Source: Bacteroidetes bacterium HLUCCA01 | Lineage (GTDB): Bacteria > Bacteroidota > Rhodothermia > Balneolales > HLUCCA01 | DNA length: 64,000 bases | Direction of reading: 5' to 3' | Assembly: GCA_001314545.1 (NCBI GenBank) | Contig: LIHN01000009.1 | Coordinates: 62,001 to 126,000, forward strand | Part shown: piece by piece, positions 60,259-64,000 of the stretch | How the letters are laid out: each line of letters starts with the position of its first letter | Position numbering within the stretch: position 1 is the stretch's first letter | Translations under genes and position numbers: made by a program | The notes under the pieces: generated by a model | Database searches by the model: none | Told to the model about the DNA's origin: nothing | The model's input: the letters and a program-made list of their open reading frames with translations, nothing else

Positions 60259-61257
60259 CTAATAATCCAACCCGGCATAGACCGATTCCCGCGACTTTTT
60301 CAGAACATCCTGCACGGTATGCACACCGGCATCACCGGCCAGTTCCATTAAGTGAAGAAACACCGAGGCCGTAGCCAGCGCATCCCCCAGAGCCGTATGA
60401 CGGCGGGTAAACGGAACATTAAACCGCTCGGCCAGGGTATCCAGGTCGTGCCGGTCAAGGTGCGGCATCAGCGCGCTGGAGAGCAGCAAGGTATCCAGCG
60501 CAACCGGCCCGAACTGCAGATCACATCGCTTTTCTTTGTTTTTCAGGAAGCGCATGTCGAACCCCACATTATGACCTACCAGAACAGCTTGCCCGCAATA
60601 AGCATGGAACTCGCGGAGAACCGCACATATGGTGGGTGCACCCGCAACATCCTCGTCGCGGATACCATGAATAACGGTCGATTCCGGCGGTATGCTCCGA
60701 CCCGGATACACAAGACGATCGAAATGGGTATCGTGCACAATGACCCCTTGCTCGATGCGTACGGCACCGATGGCGATGATCTCGTCACCGCCAGCCGGGT
60801 GTAGTCCGGTAGTTTCTGTGTCAAAGACCACAAAGGACGCGGTGCGAAGACTGGAAGCGCGCGGTGCGAGGTCGCCTGCGGTCGCGCCCCGGGTCTCGCT
60901 GTGCCGGGAACGCAGCTGATGATTTTCCCCAAGCACCTGATTTAAACCGGCAACAATCGATCGCACCGGCGGGAGCATCGCATCACCGATGCGGGACTGA
61001 TGACGGTAGCGGGCCAGTGTGAGCTCATCGCTCACCCGATACAGGTCCCTGAAGTAGTACCGATATCCAAGCCAGGCCAGAGTCAGGACGGCACCCATCG
61101 TCAGAACCACACCTATAACAACCGTTGGAAACCAATCACCCGCTGCCCGGCCACTGTCGGCATCGTACAAAAAAAACCACCAGACCACCTGCGATGCCAC
61201 TACAAGGAGCAGGGCCAGCACAGCGGCGGTCAGCAGGTACGACTGTCTTACGTGCAT
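60259..61257 (-). CDS. Membrane-anchored DnaQ-like 3'-5' exonuclease (DEDDh)
   Basis: 332 residues. Two N-terminal membrane helices (LLTAAVLALLLVVASQVVWW and PTVVIGVVLTMGAVLTLAWL) are followed by a cytoplasmic linker and an exonuclease domain (about 145-320). The catalytic set is complete: FVVFDTETTG (Asp, Glu), GHNVGFDMRF (Asp) and RHTALGDALAT (His, Asp). Known for the fold: 3'-5' trimming of DNA or RNA, here at the membrane. It points toward the DUF294 gene and belongs to the recurrent symporter/DUF294/exonuclease group, where its role is unclear. Confidence 0.92.
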   Translation of the reverse strand: MHVRQSYLLTAAVLALLLVVASQVVWWFFLYDADSGRAAGDWFPTVVIGVVLTMGAVLTLAWLGYRYYFRDLYRVSDELTLARYRHQSRIGDAMLPPVRSIVAGLNQVLGENHQLRSRHSETRGATAGDLAPRASSLRTASFVVFDTETTGLHPAGGDEIIAIGAVRIEQGVIVHDTHFDRLVYPGRSIPPESTVIHGIRDEDVAGAPTICAVLREFHAYCGQAVLVGHNVGFDMRFLKNKEKRCDLQFGPVALDTLLLSSALMPHLDRHDLDTLAERFNVPFTRRHTALGDALATASVFLHLMELAGDAGVHTVQDVLKKSRESVYAGLDY

Positions 61258-61283
61258 GGCCGGATAAACATAAGGTTAAGCAA

Positions 61284-62441
61284 TCAGAAAGCCACTTTGG
61301 CTGCGATGCGATGGGTGTAACCCAGGTTGGAATTGGCTCCTGCAAAGCTGCTGAAGGCATAATCCAATACGATGCCGCCCAGATTGAGACCCGCGCCCAG
61401 CGTTGGGGATGCATACAGACGGGAAGACGCGTCGGTGAAGACGTCGGTGATGCCCAGGCGAATCATCACCGCATTCCGATAGGCGACTTCGGTGCCGAGA
61501 TGCGGCTGAAAGCTCAGCGGACCGGCGTTGATATAGTACGTTCTGCGGTTTTCACCGTGTATAACCAGGTCGAAGGCCCCCGTGACAGAAAAGTCCTGTA
61601 TACGCGTTGTATAGCCAACACCGGCCCTGACCGAGGGAGGCGAATACTCATTCTGTCCCGCCGGGAAGCTGGCATTCAGCTCCTCATCACTGAAAAAGTC
61701 GCGCAGGGGTTCCAGCTCCGCCTCGTTGACCGTCCACAATTTCATGAGGGTGGTCACATTATGAACGGTGACCCCCAGCTTGAATTGATTGCGGCGATAT
61801 TGCCCGCCCAGATCTACGCTGTAACCAAGTCCGTCAGCAAACGGACCAAGCCGGCTGTAGACCACCTTCACCGATGTTCCCCAGGAAAGGTAGGCGTTGT
61901 ATTGGGTGCCGTAGGAAAGCAGTAAAGCCATATCAGCGGCCGAGAACTCGGTAATGTAGTCCTCCGGGTTGGTCCGTGGACGATCCCGCTCACGGTCCCA
62001 GGCATTCAGTGTGTTTTTGATCCCATCCACACCCTGACGAAAAAACGTTACGGCAAAAACATCGTTCTCACCGCGCAATGGCATGGCAAATGCACCGTAA
62101 TCGTACGCAACGATACCACCAAACCGCTCGCTGTGCATATACGCAATTTCACGATGGGTAAGGCGGGAAAGTCCGGCAGGGTTCCAGAAGGCCGCGGTCA
62201 CATCCCCGACGAGGGCAACCTGGGCCCCGCCCATACCCATGGCACGGGCTCCGCCTCCTACGGAAAACAGGTCATCGGCGTTGGATACACGCTGAAATTG
62301 CTGGGCATACCCCTGACTGTACTGCAAAAAAAACAGTACGAAGGTTACCATCAATAACCTGCAGACACCGGAAGATATCCGATGCGAGGTAAATCGATGT
62401 GGGTGAAAACGATGGAAAACAGATGAGCGTGAAAGCCGCAT
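61284..62441 (-). CDS. PorV/PorQ family outer-membrane protein (type IX secretion)
   Basis: 385 residues; the ATG at 62351 (MVTFVLFFLQYSQGYAQ, signal peptide) may be the true start, giving 355. Family features: SVGGGARAMGMGGAQVALVG, AAFWNPAGLSRLTHREIAYM, and a FadL-like barrel ending GYTHRIAAKVAF. Known for the family: PorV shuttles cargo released from the T9SS translocon to the cell surface. It fits the type IX sorting domains elsewhere in the window. Twenty-six bases separate it from the exonuclease gene on the same strand. Confidence 0.9.
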   Translation of the reverse strand: MRLSRSSVFHRFHPHRFTSHRISSGVCRLLMVTFVLFFLQYSQGYAQQFQRVSNADDLFSVGGGARAMGMGGAQVALVGDVTAAFWNPAGLSRLTHREIAYMHSERFGGIVAYDYGAFAMPLRGENDVFAVTFFRQGVDGIKNTLNAWDRERDRPRTNPEDYITEFSAADMALLLSYGTQYNAYLSWGTSVKVVYSRLGPFADGLGYSVDLGGQYRRNQFKLGVTVHNVTTLMKLWTVNEAELEPLRDFFSDEELNASFPAGQNEYSPPSVRAGVGYTTRIQDFSVTGAFDLVIHGENRRTYYINAGPLSFQPHLGTEVAYRNAVMIRLGITDVFTDASSRLYASPTLGAGLNLGGIVLDYAFSSFAGANSNLGYTHRIAAKVAF

Positions 62442-62492
62442 GATAGTTGGTTGCAGTGGCGTGAAACTTCAAACTACTCAGAAAAACCCAAT

Positions 62493-62528
62493 AAAAAAAA
62501 GTGCCCGAATACTACGTAACGGACACTT
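62493..62528 (-). terminator. Intrinsic terminator of the M20 dipeptidase gene
   Basis: On the minus strand AAGTGTCCG pairs with CGGGCACTT (one G-U) around a 12-base loop and runs into eight T residues. It lies about 130 bases past the dipeptidase stop at 62661. Confidence 0.8.
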
Positions 62529-62660
62529 CTGCGTTCGGAATGGACTACCTGGTCTGTGTCATTTAGCCGATACACCGGCGGGCATCGGTCGACAGATGAT
62601 ACAGCTGTACCCGATGCGGAAGAACCCGGCATATTCCGGGCACAGCGTGGTCGTTTTTCA

Positions 62661-64000
62661 CTACGCTTTCACACCCGCCAACACCTCAAAAAAGCGGGCT
62701 GAAGTTTTGATTCCACGATGAAAATCTTCCAGAGAAAACTTCTCATTGGGCGAGTGGATAGCATCGCTGTTAAGACCAAAACCCATAAGAATGGAATCGG
62801 CACCCAGCACCTTCTTGAAATCCGCCACGATGGGAATAGACCCACCCTCACGGGTAAACAGCGGCTTGCGACCATAAACATCCTCAAAGGCCTGCGATGC
62901 AGCCTCCAGACCGTAAAAGTTCAGATCGGTCATGGCGGCATGCCCCCCGTGATGCTCTTCAACCACTACCGTAACACCTGCGGGCGCTATCTGGTGGACA
63001 TAACGGGTGAACAACGCCGCAATTTTCTTCGGATCCTGATCCGGCACCAGTCGCATACTGATTTTGGCCCCGGCTTTGGCCGGCAGCACCGTCTTGGCAC
63101 CCTCGCCCTGATACCCTCCCCAAATTCCGTTCACATCCAGGGTAGGTCGTGAGGATTTTCGCTCAAGTGTGGTATACCCCTTCTCGCCAAAGACCTGCCC
63201 GATGGCAAGCGAATCCTTAAAAGCCTGCTCGTCAAAGGGCAACCGGGCCGACTCCGCGCGCTCCTCATCCGACAAAGCAATCACATCGTCATAGAACCCC
63301 GGAATCTGAACCACACCGTCCTTATCTTTCAGCCCGGCAATGATTTCGCACAGGGCATTCAGCGGATTCTGAACCGCGCCACCATAGGTTCCCGAATGAA
63401 GGTCGCGGTTCGGACCCTGCACATAGACCTGCATGTAGGCCAGCCCCCGAAGTCCGTAGGTAATACTGGGCACGTCTTTGTCGAACATGGAGGTATCCGA
63501 AATCAGCACCATATCACAGGCCAGCATTTCCTTGTGCTCCTGCAGAAAGGGAACCAGATTGGGCGAACCGATTTCCTCCTCACCCTCTATAATGACCTTG
63601 ACGTTCACCGGGAGCCGACCTTCGGTTTTCAGCCAGGACTCAATGGCCTTCACGTGGGTGTACGCCTGTCCCTTGTCGTCACTGGCGCCCCGCGCATACA
63701 CGTCGCCGTTGCGGACCGTTGGCTCAAAAGGCTCGGTTTCCCACAACTCCAGAGGATCCGGCGGCTGCACGTCATAATGCCCGTAGACCAACACCGTAGG
63801 CTTGTCCCGGCCCGCATCCATATACTCACCGTAAACCACAGGATTTCCCGGGGTCTCAAATAACTGAACCCCATTCAGGCCCATCTGATCGAATTGCTCA
63901 CGGATAAACTCCGCCGCCTGGCGCACATCGCCCTTGTTCGAGCTGACTGCACTGATGCTGGGAATGCGGAGCAGGTCAAATAATTCTTGTTCAAAACGCT
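62661..64000 (-). CDS. M20 family dipeptidase (partial, N-terminus outside window)
   Basis: The frame stays open to the window edge, reading LFDLLRIPSISAVSSNKGDV before the visible core, so the start lies beyond 64000. At least 446 residues are seen. Zinc-site motifs of the M20/DUG1 type: VYGHYDVQPP (His, Asp), GASDDKGQ (bridging Asp), EGEEEIGSP (catalytic Glu pair), DLHSGTYGG (His) and NSDAIHSPNE (His near the end). A dimerisation (lid) domain is at about 190-310. Known for the family: cytoplasmic cleavage of dipeptides and small peptides, using two zinc or manganese ions. Terminator at 62493 follows. Confidence 0.94.
   Translation of the reverse strand, partial: RFEQELFDLLRIPSISAVSSNKGDVRQAAEFIREQFDQMGLNGVQLFETPGNPVVYGEYMDAGRDKPTVLVYGHYDVQPPDPLELWETEPFEPTVRNGDVYARGASDDKGQAYTHVKAIESWLKTEGRLPVNVKVIIEGEEEIGSPNLVPFLQEHKEMLACDMVLISDTSMFDKDVPSITYGLRGLAYMQVYVQGPNRDLHSGTYGGAVQNPLNALCEIIAGLKDKDGVVQIPGFYDDVIALSDEERAESARLPFDEQAFKDSLAIGQVFGEKGYTTLERKSSRPTLDVNGIWGGYQGEGAKTVLPAKAGAKISMRLVPDQDPKKIAALFTRYVHQIAPAGVTVVVEEHHGGHAAMTDLNFYGLEAASQAFEDVYGRKPLFTREGGSIPIVADFKKVLGADSILMGFGLNSDAIHSPNEKFSLEDFHRGIKTSARFFEVLAGVKA

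Overview
The window looks like a chromosome segment from the Balneolota/Rhodothermota side of the Bacteroidota-like bacteria. Three secreted proteins end in the YPNPFNP-type sorting domain of the type IX secretion system, a PorV/PorQ-family protein is present, and there is a FecI/FecR/STN-TonB receptor locus. Most genes are moderately GC-rich. A block at about 10.8-15.0 kb is visibly AT-rich and foreign in character.

Layout. 1-6.5 kb (minus strand): an iron-uptake-type signalling locus with an ECF sigma factor, FecR anti-sigma factor and STN-domain TonB receptor (cut by the window edge). A HicA-like/HTH toxin-antitoxin-like pair and a lipoprotein lie between the sigma factor and FecR. 6.8-10.1 kb: the dnaX-ybaB-recR replication/repair cluster; dnaX carries an A9 run with stops just behind it in both shifted frames. 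10.1-15.7 kb: an accessory island with an internally deleted tyrosine recombinase, two multi-gene cassettes bounded by attC-like sites, and a decayed hipBA pair. 15.8-19.9 kb: a MazG-like pyrophosphohydrolase coupled to a GIY-YIG/DUF2075 helicase/S24 fusion, then a Fic protein. 20-20.7 kb: gene remnants. 20.8-30 kb: ordinary genes (DUF418, hydrolase, CrcB, DUF2071, M1 peptidase, tRNA-Pro, MBL hydrolase). 30-36.5 kb: TamB with an Omp85 partner. 37-42 kb: M14 peptidase, 5'-nucleotidase, sucC. 42-54.3 kb: three type IX cargo proteins, a lipase-like lipoprotein, and a LytTR regulator with a propeller histidine kinase. 55-61.3 kb: Na/Pi cotransporter behind a possible Pho box, a two-subunit Na+/solute symporter, a DUF294 protein and a DnaQ-like exonuclease. 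61.3-64 kb: PorV/PorQ-family protein and an M20 dipeptidase cut by the window end.

The strongest hunt result is the cassette array. The first bases of each cassette are an exact reverse complement of the first bases of its own terminal attC-like site (9/9 and 10/10), which is the rule for integron cassettes. Cassette 1 carries a three-gene set (zinc ribbon, Hint-like protein, PD-(D/E)XK-like nuclease) and is a candidate defence module. The MazG plus triple-fusion helicase pair next door is a second candidate. The window is also rich in tandem repeats (87, 81, 21, 11 and 8 bp units), which suggests frequent slippage or duplication in this lineage.
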